Assembly: GCA_009391195.1 (NCBI GenBank)
Contig: VEXB01000007.1
Span: 1 to 60,021 of the forward strand
DNA: 60,021 nt
From: SAR202 cluster bacterium AC-647-P02_OGT_505m
Lineage (GTDB): Bacteria; Chloroflexota; Dehalococcoidia; Lucifugimonadales; UBA826
Reading direction: 5' to 3'
The position numbers were made by a program, and so were the translations under genes. Under the pieces are notes generated by a model. It saw only the letters and a program-made list of their open reading frames with translations, was not told the origin of the DNA and did no database searches. This document shows, one piece after another, positions 7,648-17,536 of the stretch. How positions within the stretch are numbered: position 1 is the stretch's first letter; every line of letters starts with the position of its first letter.

Positions 7648-9522
7648 ATGAGCATTGATATTTTTGCAGGTTCTAATGCGGCGTGGCTGATCCCAGCACT
7701 GTCTGTCCTTGCCTTTCCAATAACATTATTCTTGGGTAGGTTTCTACCCGGTAAGGGTTCTTTTATACCGATAGTCGCGATTGCAGCAGGCTTTATTTTG
7801 TTCTGGTTTGTATTGTCGGATTTCTTATCGGGTGGTTCTGTTCCTTTGCACGTCGATATTGAATGGATAAACATAGGATTCTGGGAAATCACTTGGGGAT
7901 TTCTGGTAGATAGAATATCCGTAGTTATGTTGGGCTTAATAACTTTTGTTGCCCTTTTGGTTCAAGTCTATTCTCTGCAGTATATGAAGGGGGATAGCCG
8001 TTATGGATGGTATTTTTCTTTACATGCCCTTTTTGCCGGTTCTATGTTGTTGGTCGTACTAGCGGATAATCTTCTATTTCTTTATTTTGCTTGGGAACTT
8101 GTGGGGCTGGGTTCTTATCTTTTAATTGGTTTTTGGTTCGATAGGCGCTCTGCAGCAGAAGCCGCCAAGAAAGCTTTTATAACAACAAGGATCGGGGATG
8201 TGGGTCTCCTGATCGGGATAATAATTCTATTCAAGGCTACTGGTACTTTTCATATTTCCTCCATCATTCACGTCGCACAAAATGGCGGTATATCGGATTC
8301 GACGATTATGTGGTCTTCCTTGTTGATTTTCCTTGGAGCTATGGGTAAATCCGGTCAGTTTCCCCTTCATGTTTGGCTTCCGGATGCGATGGAAGGCCCT
8401 ACTCCTGTGTCAGCGTTGATTCACGCTGCCACTATGGTCGCGGCTGGTGTTTACTTGGTAGCAAGGATGATGCCTTTGTTTGCTCTAGTTCCAGAAATGC
8501 AGCTTATCGTTGTGATAACAGGCCTATTTACATTCATTTTTGCTGGTTTTATTGCCTTGGTGATGACAGATATGAAACGTATTTTGGCTTATTCAACGAT
8601 TAGTCATTTGGGCTTGATGATGTTATCAATTGGGACTGGAGCTGTGGGTGCTGCGTTATTTCATCTTGTAGTGCATGGAATAAGTAAAGCACTTCTTTTC
8701 TTGGGAGCCGGAAACGTCATGCACAGCACGAACGATGAGACAGACTGCTGGAGGTTGGGGGGACTCAAAAGCAAAATGCCAATAACAGCAGGAATTTTTC
8801 TAATTGGGTCATTATCTTTAGCAGGAATAGCACCATTATCTGGATTCTTCAGTAAAGATGAGATACTCAACTCTGTCTACCAAGAAATGGGATTAGGGTT
8901 TTTGATAGTGACATTAGCGGGGGGATTTATCAGCGCTCTCTATATAGCTAGACTTTTTCTCATTACTTTTACTGGAACTTCTCGGACTGATGCTGCTAAG
9001 AATGCCCACGAGTCGCCCGTTCTTATGCTTTTTCCTGTGGTAATGCTTACGATCGTTGCGATTTTTCTTGGAATGGTTGCGATTCCAATGGGAGAATTTA
9101 AGGGATTTACTTCTTTTGTTGAACAAGAAAGCAAATTTCACATAATCCCTTGGTTGTTAGTAGTTTCCCTTTCAATCACCATTCTTGGAGTGGTAGTGGG
9201 TTGGCTTTATTACGGCAAGTCACGCCTATCTCATAAATCAATGGCATTGCGCCTAGGGTTTATGTACAAAGGGGCATTAAAGGGATTTTGGATAGATGCT
9301 ATCTACCAGTTTGTTATTGACAGGATAGTTCTGGAATCAGGAAGACTTATAGCAACGTTTGACCGCATCGTGATAAACGATACCGGCATCGATGGATCAG
9401 CGAAATCAGTCTTGTTATCAGCTTTAAAAGTTAGATTAATTCAGACGGGCAAGATATATAACTATGGTACTGCTATGGCATTCGGGGTATTTTTAGCGGT
9501 AATAGTTTGGTGGGTGTTTTAG
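7648..9522 (+). CDS. nuoL: NADH-quinone oxidoreductase subunit L
   Basis: NuoL is the distal antiporter-like proton-pumping subunit with the long lateral helix. The 624 residues contain the N-terminal Proton_antipo_N region, then the antiporter core with LLFLYFAWELVGLGSYLLIG, GKSGQFPLHVWLPDAMEGPTP (first 20 at about 235-254) and SALIHAATMVAAGVYL. A C-terminal extension matches the lateral helix and TM16. I prefer ATG 7648 because AAGGGG lies 8 bases upstream; GTG at 7639, overlapping the nuoK stop, is the alternative. Confidence 0.96.
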   Translation: MSIDIFAGSNAAWLIPALSVLAFPITLFLGRFLPGKGSFIPIVAIAAGFILFWFVLSDFLSGGSVPLHVDIEWINIGFWEITWGFLVDRISVVMLGLITFVALLVQVYSLQYMKGDSRYGWYFSLHALFAGSMLLVVLADNLLFLYFAWELVGLGSYLLIGFWFDRRSAAEAAKKAFITTRIGDVGLLIGIIILFKATGTFHISSIIHVAQNGGISDSTIMWSSLLIFLGAMGKSGQFPLHVWLPDAMEGPTPVSALIHAATMVAAGVYLVARMMPLFALVPEMQLIVVITGLFTFIFAGFIALVMTDMKRILAYSTISHLGLMMLSIGTGAVGAALFHLVVHGISKALLFLGAGNVMHSTNDETDCWRLGGLKSKMPITAGIFLIGSLSLAGIAPLSGFFSKDEILNSVYQEMGLGFLIVTLAGGFISALYIARLFLITFTGTSRTDAAKNAHESPVLMLFPVVMLTIVAIFLGMVAIPMGEFKGFTSFVEQESKFHIIPWLLVVSLSITILGVVVGWLYYGKSRLSHKSMALRLGFMYKGALKGFWIDAIYQFVIDRIVLESGRLIATFDRIVINDTGIDGSAKSVLLSALKVRLIQTGKIYNYGTAMAFGVFLAVIVWWVF

Positions 9523-9536
9523 TAGTGTTAGAAGGA

Positions 9537-11075
9537 ATGGATTCATTTGTCCTTTTATGCCTGCTTGGATTGCCTATGTTGGGTGCGGTAATCTTACTTT
9601 TTGTTCCCGCGGGTGCCCTGAAAGTCGTTAAAGTCGTAGCTGTCACAGTCTCCTTTGTTGTAGCTGTTTTGGCGATTTATATTTTCGTGTCATTTGACGA
9701 AACTGCAGGAGCCGTTCAATTTCAGAAAATTTATAGGTGGTTGCCTCTTCCTGGGCCATGGGGTGCTGGAGACAATGCGATCACTTTATCTTTAGGGGTT
9801 GATGGGGTTGGGGCTACGATGGTTCTGCTTACTGGAATTGTGATGTTGACGGGCACACTAATTTCTTGGAATGTATCGGAAGCTACCAAAGACTTTTTTA
9901 TTCTCTATTTCGTCTTGCTGGCTGGGGTTTTCGGGGTTTTTATTACTTTCGATCTATTCTTTTTCTTCTTATTCTACGAGCTTTCGGTACTTCCAATGTA
10001 CTTGCTCATTGGGAAGTGGGGTAGCACTAGTCAGTTCAAGGGTTTTGCTAGAACTAAAGAATATAGTGCAATGAAACTTACCCTCGTATTGGTGGCTGGG
10101 AGTGTTTTAATTTGGATAGCCATAATAGCTATTTTCTTCCAGGCCGGTATTGGCACATTTAGTATTCTGGAAATTCAGGAAGTATCTAATAGCGCGTTTT
10201 CTCCGACTTTTCAGAACATTTTCTTTCCCCTGCTTATGGTTGGGTTTGGGATTTTAGCGGGTCTCTGGCCGTTTCATACTTGGTCCCCTGATGGTCATGT
10301 TGCTGCCCCAACAGCGGTAAGTATGGTGCATGCCGGCGTGTTAATGAAACTGGGAGCCTTTGGGATTATCAGGGTTGGTCTTGTACTCATGCCTATAGGG
10401 GCTGAAACATGGATGCCTCTCCTAATAGTTCTTGGTGCTGTGAATGTTATATATGGTGCAGTATCGGCCATGGGGCAGACGGATCTGAAATACGTTATTG
10501 GATATTCATCTGTAAGTCACATGGGCTATGTATTAATGGGTATAGCAACATTGAATGTTTTGGGGATGAGTGGAGCGGTATTGCAGATGTTTTCGCACGG
10601 CATAATGACAGCGCTATTTTTCGCGGTTGCTGGAATGATTTACGACAGGACCCACACAAGAGACACGCTTGTTTTGGAAGGAATGGCAAAAAGAATGGGT
10701 GTGATATCTGTCTTGTTCACCGTAGCCGGCTTAACATCCCTAGGACTTCCAGGAATGAGCGGATTTGTGGCGGAACTTCTTGTTTTCTTAGGAGTATTCC
10801 AAAGTTATGGAATCTTGGGCACAGTCTTGGGAAGTCTAGCAGTGGTGGGGGCTGCTCTAACTGCAATTTACATTTTGAGGTTACTTTCCAAGGTTTTCTT
10901 TGGCCCGACCCCGGCAATGTGGGAAAGTCAGACAGACTCCGGATCTCGGGAACTACTAGCAGCTGGGATATTGGTAGCTATTATATTTTCGGTTGGTCTT
11001 TGGCCTTTCCCATACATTGAGGTTATAGAAAGCGGAGTGAACCCCATACTTGCGATGATACCGGGGGCGAGATGA
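9537..11075 (+). CDS. nuoM: NADH-quinone oxidoreductase subunit M
   Basis: NuoM is the second antiporter-like proton-pumping subunit. The 512 residues carry FLFYELSVLPMYLLIGKWG, GLWPFHTWSPDGHVAAPTAV and SMVHAGVLMKLGAFGIIR, where the Lys is one of the proton-path residues. Several in-frame starts exist (TTG 9507, GTG 9525, ATG 9537). I chose the ATG because residues before it do not resemble family N-termini and would overlap nuoL, but the spacing to GAAGGA is very short. Confidence 0.95.
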   Translation: MDSFVLLCLLGLPMLGAVILLFVPAGALKVVKVVAVTVSFVVAVLAIYIFVSFDETAGAVQFQKIYRWLPLPGPWGAGDNAITLSLGVDGVGATMVLLTGIVMLTGTLISWNVSEATKDFFILYFVLLAGVFGVFITFDLFFFFLFYELSVLPMYLLIGKWGSTSQFKGFARTKEYSAMKLTLVLVAGSVLIWIAIIAIFFQAGIGTFSILEIQEVSNSAFSPTFQNIFFPLLMVGFGILAGLWPFHTWSPDGHVAAPTAVSMVHAGVLMKLGAFGIIRVGLVLMPIGAETWMPLLIVLGAVNVIYGAVSAMGQTDLKYVIGYSSVSHMGYVLMGIATLNVLGMSGAVLQMFSHGIMTALFFAVAGMIYDRTHTRDTLVLEGMAKRMGVISVLFTVAGLTSLGLPGMSGFVAELLVFLGVFQSYGILGTVLGSLAVVGAALTAIYILRLLSKVFFGPTPAMWESQTDSGSRELLAAGILVAIIFSVGLWPFPYIEVIESGVNPILAMIPGAR

Positions 11076-12559
11076 ACGATTTTGCTCTCTTAATTCCCGA
11101 GTTTCTAGTGGCCGGGCTTGCGTTCTTCATTCTCGCCTTGGACTTATTCTTGAAAGAAAATTGGAAGCAGTACCTAGCATGGGTTGGATTCGTTGGTGTG
11201 GTAGCCATTCTCGTTATCAGTTTGTTCGTTGAGTCCGAAGGTCAACTTTATGATGGATTGCTTGAATTTGATGAATTCACTAAATTTTTCAGAATATTTT
11301 TCCTCGTTATAGCTGCTGTAGCTGTAGTAATTTCCAGGGAATATGTTGAGTCCAAACTAAAATATCCGGGTGAGTATTATGGGATTCTTCTTTTTACCTT
11401 ACTGGGGGCGATGCTTCTAGCATCTTCTGCGGAGCTACTCACTGCTTATATCAATCTCGAGTTGCTAAGCTTCGGACTATATGTTCTGGTTGGTTATGAA
11501 AGATACAATGCAAAATCTAATGAAGCTGCTGTTAAATATATTCTCCTTGGGGCTTTTTCCTCGGCCCTGATACTTTTTGGAATCAGTCAAATATATGGAA
11601 TCCTAGGGACCACGAGATTTGACGAAATGTCCGTTGCTTTTAGTGCCCTTCCATCAATATATCCTGGGTTAGCTGTGGGATTCGTTTTGATAGTGAGTGG
11701 TCTGGGATTCAAGTTAGCCGCGGTACCCTTTCATATGTGGGCTCCGGACGTCTATGAGGGAGCTCCACTGCCTATCACTGCGTGGTTATCAGTGGCATCT
11801 AAGGCTGCTGCATTAGCACTGGCAATGAGATTGTTTGCCGAGGGATTTTTTACAGTATTTGGAGAGTGGCAACCTATAATCATAGTAATTGCTGCAAGTA
11901 CCATGGTAGTCGGAAATTTGCTGGCCCTTGTTCAAAAGAATATGAAGCGGCTTCTGGCATATTCAAGTATTGGGCATATGGGTTATCTTTTAATGGGTCT
12001 AGCTGCTCTTGTTCCGATTGTGGGTGATGGGACCACAACTGAGAAGTTCTCTAATTTGGTTTCCAACGGACTTCTATTTCACATGGTTTCGTACGGGTTC
12101 ACTAGTATGGCAGCGTTCCTTTGTGTAATAGTCGTGTATAACAAGACTGGTAGGGATGATATATCTGGTCTTGCTGGTCTTTCAAAAAGGCAACCACTGG
12201 TTTCTTTGGTGCTGGTTAGCGCTCTTTTTTCAATGGCAGGTCTTCCAGTTTTTGTGGGATTTGCGAGTAAGTTTTACCTATTTAACGCGGTCGGCGGCCA
12301 GGGTCTTTTGTGGTTAGTGGGTCTGGCCATAGTCATGAGTCTAATATCTCTTTATTATTACTTGATGGTCGCCCGACAGTTATATATTGAAAGTTCGGAA
12401 GATGGCTCCCCCATTTCGGTCTCTTTTCCCACGAAAGTGGTTTTGGGAGGATTGTTCGGGGTAATGATTGTTTTGGGTGTATATCCCGCCCCGCTCATGG
12501 CTGCTATTCAACGGGCGACCGATGCTATCGTATCTGGTAACCTATTAAGTCTTGTATGA
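11072..12559 (+). CDS. nuoN: NADH-quinone oxidoreductase subunit N
   Basis: NuoN is the third antiporter-like subunit and the last gene of the operon. The 495 residues include AYINLELLSFGLYVLVGY, GFKLAAVPFHMWAPDVYEGA and KRLLAYSSIGHMGYLLMGLA. Its ATG overlaps the nuoM stop (ATGA). No further complex I gene follows, so nuoE, nuoF and nuoG are absent from this locus. Confidence 0.96.
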   Translation: MNDFALLIPEFLVAGLAFFILALDLFLKENWKQYLAWVGFVGVVAILVISLFVESEGQLYDGLLEFDEFTKFFRIFFLVIAAVAVVISREYVESKLKYPGEYYGILLFTLLGAMLLASSAELLTAYINLELLSFGLYVLVGYERYNAKSNEAAVKYILLGAFSSALILFGISQIYGILGTTRFDEMSVAFSALPSIYPGLAVGFVLIVSGLGFKLAAVPFHMWAPDVYEGAPLPITAWLSVASKAAALALAMRLFAEGFFTVFGEWQPIIIVIAASTMVVGNLLALVQKNMKRLLAYSSIGHMGYLLMGLAALVPIVGDGTTTEKFSNLVSNGLLFHMVSYGFTSMAAFLCVIVVYNKTGRDDISGLAGLSKRQPLVSLVLVSALFSMAGLPVFVGFASKFYLFNAVGGQGLLWLVGLAIVMSLISLYYYLMVARQLYIESSEDGSPISVSFPTKVVLGGLFGVMIVLGVYPAPLMAAIQRATDAIVSGNLLSLV

Positions 12560-12648
12560 CTGACGAACTTTGCTTCTAACTAGTTATCCAATTCAGAAAA
12601 ATAATGTTTTTCGGACGTTGTTTGCAATAAAACTAAGAGGAGATTTAC

Positions 12649-13380
12649 TTGGCACACTCCAGTGATTGGCCTGAAGAATATAGACGAGGACTTGTCGTTG
12701 TTGCCCATGCGGACGATGCTGAGTATGGTTGCTCCGGTACCGTTGCACGCCTAGTTTCTGAAGGATGGGATTTTGCATATGTTTTGTGCACAGATGGAAG
12801 TAAAGGGAGTAGCGAACCAGGAATGACGGAGGAAAAACTTTCAGGGATACGGAAAAAAGAGCAACAGGAAGCCGGGAAAGCTCTGGGTCTCTCGAACGTT
12901 ACATTTCTTGGTTATCCTGACAGTTATTTAACTCCTAGCCTTGATATAAGAAAGGATATTGCAAGAGAGATTCGTCGACAGAAGCCCGACATAGTTATCT
13001 GCCAGTACCCAATGCGTATCTTGGATGGCGGGTTTGGTTCAGGTCATCCAGACCACATTGCCGCAGGGGAGAACACCCTAGCTGCTATATTTCCCACGGC
13101 TAGGGATCACATGACCTTTCCGGAGTTGTTGGAGGAAGGTTTTGAGCCTCATAAAGTTGCCGAAGCATGGATTATGGGCCATCCAGAGCCCGATTTATGG
13201 ATTGATATTAGCGATCATATGAAAACGTCAATTAAGGCATTAACGAGTCATAAATCGCAGATGAGTGGACAGAGCTTCCAGGAGGTTTATGATCGTATGA
13301 TTGAGTGGAGGGGGGAAAGAGGTAAAGGCCATGGCATGCCCCAAGCGGATGCCTTCAGGCGAATTTACTACAGGCGGTGA
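12649..13380 (+). CDS. PIG-L/LmbE family zinc-dependent deacetylase
   Basis: This family removes N-acetyl groups from GlcNAc-type substrates (GlcNAc-PI, MshB and BshB-like) or related sugars. The zinc site reads AHADDAEYG (His20, Asp22, Asp23) in place of the more common AHPDDxE, and GHPDHIAAG supplies the second His. The 243 residues match the family. The start is TTG, 7 bases after AGGAG; no ATG or GTG is better placed. It is followed by a cupin gene in the same direction. The substrate is unknown; there is no thiol-cofactor gene nearby to argue for MshB or BshB. Confidence 0.9.
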   Translation: MAHSSDWPEEYRRGLVVVAHADDAEYGCSGTVARLVSEGWDFAYVLCTDGSKGSSEPGMTEEKLSGIRKKEQQEAGKALGLSNVTFLGYPDSYLTPSLDIRKDIAREIRRQKPDIVICQYPMRILDGGFGSGHPDHIAAGENTLAAIFPTARDHMTFPELLEEGFEPHKVAEAWIMGHPEPDLWIDISDHMKTSIKALTSHKSQMSGQSFQEVYDRMIEWRGERGKGHGMPQADAFRRIYYRR

Positions 13381-13420
13381 GTCCATGGTAAAAACAAATT
13401 AATATCAGGTGAGGTGAGTA

Positions 13421-13732
13421 ATGGAGCCGGTAATAAAAAACTATAGAGATAATGAAAATCCTGTTTTAGGTAAAGAGGATGGAGTCCCTAATTATGTAAT
13501 GCTTTACGTGCAACATGCTCCTGGGGAATCATCCCCATTTCATACTCATCCATGGGAGCACCAAGCATTTATCACAGAGGGAAGCGGAGTTCTACTTTTT
13601 GGTGGAAAAGAATACGCTATCCGTCAGGGTGATTGTGTTCATGTTCCTGGTGGTGTTGAGCATCAATTCCAGAATACAGGTGATGTTCCCATGAATAGGG
13701 TAACGGTCAATCCCATAAGCTCTGTTGAGTAA
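13421..13732 (+). CDS. Single-domain cupin protein
   Basis: This 103-residue beta-barrel protein has both cupin motifs. Motif 1 is FHTHPWEHQAFITEGSG with two His and a Glu-His pair, and motif 2 is GDCVHVPGGVEHQFQN with the last metal His. A metal site is therefore likely. It lies 40 bases after the PIG-L gene with a GGTGAGG-like ribosome site, so co-transcription is likely. Small cupins of this type are isomerases, dioxygenases or ligand sensors, and the sequence alone does not decide. Confidence 0.88.
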   Translation: MEPVIKNYRDNENPVLGKEDGVPNYVMLYVQHAPGESSPFHTHPWEHQAFITEGSGVLLFGGKEYAIRQGDCVHVPGGVEHQFQNTGDVPMNRVTVNPISSVE

Positions 13733-13803
13733 CTTTCACTTACCGTATTTCAAACACAAAATGTGTAGTGATTCCTTTTGAATAGCTTTGACTGAGGCGT
13801 TTT

Positions 13804-14694
13804 TTACTCGAGGCCTACACGCTTAATTACGGCTTCTAGCTCGCTACGGGTTTCGTGTGCCAGCTGGCCGGCCGGTGCACGTACCGTAGGGAATTTTATT
13901 AGTCCTCTGTGGTGCAATCCGGACTTTCGTATTGCGAGCCCAATTCCTTCCTGTTGTTCGAATTGTATCAACGGAAGGTGTCTGTAAAATAGCTCTTCCG
14001 CTTCGGATATTTCTCCCATCTTCATGTGTTGGCAAATATCTACCAGTACCTCCGGGTATGCGAATCCCGTCATTGCTCCTATAGATCCTCTACGCAATTC
14101 GTCAAGTAAGAACACACCTCCAAGTCCTCCAAAAATTCCCAATCGATCTCCAATCCTAGACTTGATCGAACTTATCTTTGTTGGTGTCGGAGGGTCCTCT
14201 AGTTTTAGGTATTTGACCTGTGGTATTTCATTAGCCACCCGGGTAATAAAATCCACCGGCATCTCCACCCCTGATGTTTGTGGATAGTCCTGCATCACTA
14301 TTGGAATTGATATTTCTTTTGCCAGCCTGTCGTAGTGGGAAAATAAAGTCTCAAGGTTGGTCTTAGCCATAGTTGGAGCAGATACCATCACAGCTGAGGC
14401 TCCCAACCTTTCAGCTTCCTTGCTGTAGTGAATGGCCGCAATAGTGGAATTTGCAGTCGTACCAAGGGTGACTGGAACTCCATCTGAAGACGATATTATT
14501 TTTTCAGCTATAAGCGATCTTTCATCATCGGTTAACCGCGCCACCTCGCCCATAACACCGAGCCCCACCACCCCTGTGCAACCTGTCTCTTTGGCTTTTC
14601 GTATGATGTGTGGAATTGATTCGTAATCAACCTGTTCATTTTCCATGAATGGAGTTGCCAGCATCCAGTGCATACCGTAAAAAGCATCAACCAT
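13804..14694 (-). CDS. DapA/dihydrodipicolinate synthase-family aldolase or dehydratase
   Basis: This is a class I (Schiff-base) TIM-barrel enzyme of 296 residues. The catalytic Tyr is in MQDYPQTSG (about residue 137) and the Schiff-base Lys in KYLKLEDPP (about 165). The N-terminal GVMGEVARLTDDER block replaces the family's G-T-T-G-E. Probable roles are KDG-type aldolase, 5-dehydro-4-deoxyglucarate dehydratase or another 2-oxoacid lyase, which would fit the enolase-superfamily dehydratases elsewhere in the window. True DapA is less likely because no lysine genes are near. AAGGAAA precedes the ATG. Confidence 0.85.
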   Translation of the reverse strand: MVDAFYGMHWMLATPFMENEQVDYESIPHIIRKAKETGCTGVVGLGVMGEVARLTDDERSLIAEKIISSSDGVPVTLGTTANSTIAAIHYSKEAERLGASAVMVSAPTMAKTNLETLFSHYDRLAKEISIPIVMQDYPQTSGVEMPVDFITRVANEIPQVKYLKLEDPPTPTKISSIKSRIGDRLGIFGGLGGVFLLDELRRGSIGAMTGFAYPEVLVDICQHMKMGEISEAEELFYRHLPLIQFEQQEGIGLAIRKSGLHHRGLIKFPTVRAPAGQLAHETRSELEAVIKRVGLE

Positions 14695-14754
14695 AAATTG
14701 TTTCCTTTCTATTAATCGATTTTATTTAAGCAACGTCGAATCAACCAACGATAT

Positions 14755-15780
14755 CTAGTTTTGTTTGATTATACGAATCCGGTGATTTTCACTGTCAGCG
14801 ATGTAAATTTCGTTGTCTGGTCCTACAACCACTCCGTGAGGTCGAGCCATTCCTGCCTTTATTGGGTCGTTGCCGTCACCGTGTGGGCCTTCTACTCCAC
14901 CACCGATAGTCTTGATAAGGCCATCATTTACTGAAATTAAACGTATGCTGTGATTTTCGGTGTCCACGACTACGATGTTTCCGTCATTATCGCAACGTAT
15001 GGCTTTAGGCCCATTGAGAGTCGCAGTGATAGCTAGTTTTCCATCTCCTGTGTAACCCTTATCACCTGTCCCAGCTATCGTGGTTATTATTCCGTTGGTA
15101 TCTATTTGCCTGATCGTATTACCACCTCTTTCGCAGAGATATGTGTTACCTCTCTTGTCGACACAAATGGCTCTTGCCCCAAATATGCTGGCGGTAGTTG
15201 CCATTCCACCGTCACCGCTATGTTCCATTTCGCCAGTTCCTGCAAAAGCATGTATTAAACCGGTTGTAAGATCGAGTCTTCTTATCTTCTGGTCCTGAAC
15301 ATCTGCAATAAGTAATCCACCTTTGCCGTCTAATACGCAGTCGTTCGGTTCTATCATGGAGGATTCAGTCGCAGGTATGTCGTCTTTCCCTGACCCTGTC
15401 TGTCCAGTTCCGGCAACTGTTGTTATTGTTCTGGTTTTGGCATCAATTTTTCGTATAGTCGGGTTAAATCTCTGGCATATATATACGTCGCCGTTGGTAT
15501 CTACTTGTATGGCATATATTTCTTCGATAGCCGCTTCTAAAGCCGCTCCCCCATCGCCTGAATGTCCCTTTATCCCTGTCCCAGCAAAGTTTTCGATGGT
15601 GTTTTGAGATAGGTCTATCCTTCTCACGCGATAGTTAAAACAATCTGCGAAGTATAGATAGCGTCTAGTTACGTCGATATCTACATGGAACGGGTTGTCC
15701 ATCTCGGCATTAATGGCTTTCCCACCGTCTCCTGAATATCCTTGATTACCATTGCCGGCAATGGTCTCAATAGTAGTCAT
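14755..15780 (-). CDS. NHL-repeat beta-propeller protein
   Basis: The 341 residues are built of about six repeats of the form AGTGxxGxSGDGGxA followed by P-x-x-V-x-V-D, the NHL propeller pattern, starting right at residue 5. There is no signal peptide or membrane segment, which is unusual because many relatives are exported. Such propellers act as binding scaffolds or lyases/lactonases on sugar acids; no catalytic assignment is possible. GGGGGAAA precedes the ATG. It is upstream of the DapA-like gene on the same strand with a 60-base gap, so they may share a transcript. Confidence 0.85.
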   Translation of the reverse strand: MTTIETIAGNGNQGYSGDGGKAINAEMDNPFHVDIDVTRRYLYFADCFNYRVRRIDLSQNTIENFAGTGIKGHSGDGGAALEAAIEEIYAIQVDTNGDVYICQRFNPTIRKIDAKTRTITTVAGTGQTGSGKDDIPATESSMIEPNDCVLDGKGGLLIADVQDQKIRRLDLTTGLIHAFAGTGEMEHSGDGGMATTASIFGARAICVDKRGNTYLCERGGNTIRQIDTNGIITTIAGTGDKGYTGDGKLAITATLNGPKAIRCDNDGNIVVVDTENHSIRLISVNDGLIKTIGGGVEGPHGDGNDPIKAGMARPHGVVVGPDNEIYIADSENHRIRIIKQN

Positions 15781-16056
15781 AGTTTTCCCCCGATCAAGTA
15801 TTTAAAGTGAAGTTATATTTTCGCACGAGAACTATTAAAACTGGTTGAGTCAATTAGGCTTGTTAATCGCCAACGTCTATTTTAGGCCTTAGGCTCAGAA
15901 ATTTTTTTGAGTATTTTTTAGGGAAATAAGGATAGCTAGGATTAACAACAAAATGCACACATTGAAAGATATAATTTAGTTGATGATTTAAAATGATTTC
16001 GTTCGTTTTTTTGCTCGCTTTATATTGTAGATTTAAATACAGAGGAGGAGTGTGTT

Positions 16057-17514
16057 TTGGTTGGACTGAATTTTAATGTCATGCTACTCGTCAGCCTAGT
16101 GGCTGTGATTTGCATGTTAGGCTGTTCTGAAGAACCAAATTCCAATCTGGCAAGTCAGGAAGTTGGTGATGTAAGTACTCCCATTCCAACTTTTACGATA
16201 AGTTCGAATTTATCAGAGACTCCTGAATCAACATTGTCTCAAGCACAGCCACCCGTGTTGACACCAACTTCTGTGATCTCTAAATCTGAGCCAGTGCCTG
16301 AAACACCGGTCAAACTCGATACGATAGAGGCGTCAGGTATTTTTAAGTTGTGGGATGAGGCACTCGCGGACCCTTATTCCTACTCCAGTGAAATGGAAAT
16401 TGACATCGTTGCCACGATACAAGGGAATCAGGAAGTGCTCAAAATTAAAGTTGCTGGGGTCTCCGAGGGTGCTAATCAGGATGTTACAGCTGTGATTAAT
16501 GACACACATGAGATGGGTCTTCTGAAGAAGGGAGAACGAAGTTTCTTGAAAGAGCGAGGTATATCGGATGCTTGGAGGGAGCTACCAGATGGGCAAACTT
16601 TGCTAAGCGCTGGTGAACTTGTAGTAGAGGTGAGAAAGCATATTGATGATGTTTCCGTTGTTGGTTCTGACACGATGGGCGGAATTTCGGCTTACCATGT
16701 GAAAGGTGTCTTAGATGCTAGCCACATTGGTTCTTTCATAGGGCTTCTTTTTAACTCCAGTGGCGCATTGGAATGTGATTTATGGATTGAGACATCCACC
16801 GGAAGACTGATAAGACTAGATGCGGTTGGACAAGCGGAAGGCGAGGAAGGGTCTGACATTTCATTCGATATGGATTTAACTTTGTCAGCCTGGAACTTCG
16901 GGACCGAGGTAAATATCGTTTTACCCCCTCTTCCACCTTCAGTAGTGAGTATGCAATGGAATACTCCCCCAGAGATGGGTTTGGAAAAAGAAGCTGACTA
17001 TAAAGCGGTGATTAAAGTCTACAAACGAGGCGAGATATTAATAGATCTCTATGAAGACAAAGCTCCGATGACTGTTAATAATTTCGTGTTCCTTGCAGAA
17101 GAAGGGTTTTATGACGGGATAATATTCCATAGAGTTATATCTGACTTTATGGCCCAGACAGGTGACCAATTGGGGACGGGAGCGGGTGGCCCTGGTTATG
17201 AATTCGCAAATGAATTTCATCCTGACGCAAGGCATGATTCTCCGGGAGTGGTATCTATGGCAAATTCTGGGACACCTAATGGTGAAGGCACTAATGGCAG
17301 TCAGTTCTTTATCACCTATAAAGACACATCTTTTCTGGATGGCCTGAACGCAGACACGTCCCCTAAAGATTGTTCTACTCAGGGGGTTTCATGTCATTCT
17401 GTTTTTGGGAAAGTGATATCAGGGATGGATGTACTTCAGGCCATTGAGCCCCGAGATCCTTCAGTGGGAGGTTATGCGGACGTTATTGAGAGCATAACAA
17501 TTCTAATAGAATAA
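16057..17514 (+). CDS. Cyclophilin-type peptidyl-prolyl isomerase lipoprotein
   Basis: The 485-residue protein starts with a lipoprotein signal (hydrophobic residues 8-21, lipobox MLGC with Cys23) and a low-complexity Ser/Thr/Pro linker to about residue 100. The middle (about 105-290) is a beta-rich domain with WRELPDGQ and HVKGVLD that resembles LppX/LprG-type lipoprotein domains, a tentative match. The C-terminal third is a cyclophilin with FHRVISDFMAQTGD, GTGAGGPGYEFANEF and GSQFFITYKDTSFLDG. It probably folds exported proteins at the cell surface. The TTG start lies 6 bases after GAGGAGGAG. A perfect TATAAT (15970-15975) sits in the 276-base upstream gap. Confidence 0.88.
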   Translation: MVGLNFNVMLLVSLVAVICMLGCSEEPNSNLASQEVGDVSTPIPTFTISSNLSETPESTLSQAQPPVLTPTSVISKSEPVPETPVKLDTIEASGIFKLWDEALADPYSYSSEMEIDIVATIQGNQEVLKIKVAGVSEGANQDVTAVINDTHEMGLLKKGERSFLKERGISDAWRELPDGQTLLSAGELVVEVRKHIDDVSVVGSDTMGGISAYHVKGVLDASHIGSFIGLLFNSSGALECDLWIETSTGRLIRLDAVGQAEGEEGSDISFDMDLTLSAWNFGTEVNIVLPPLPPSVVSMQWNTPPEMGLEKEADYKAVIKVYKRGEILIDLYEDKAPMTVNNFVFLAEEGFYDGIIFHRVISDFMAQTGDQLGTGAGGPGYEFANEFHPDARHDSPGVVSMANSGTPNGEGTNGSQFFITYKDTSFLDGLNADTSPKDCSTQGVSCHSVFGKVISGMDVLQAIEPRDPSVGGYADVIESITILIE

Positions 17515-17536
17515 CTTTATAGACAGGCTATTATCT

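Noticed and set aside
10409-11020. Plus-strand ORF of 203 codons overlapping nuoM
   Set aside because: It is a frame shadow of nuoM, rich in Cys, Trp and Ser with no domain sense.
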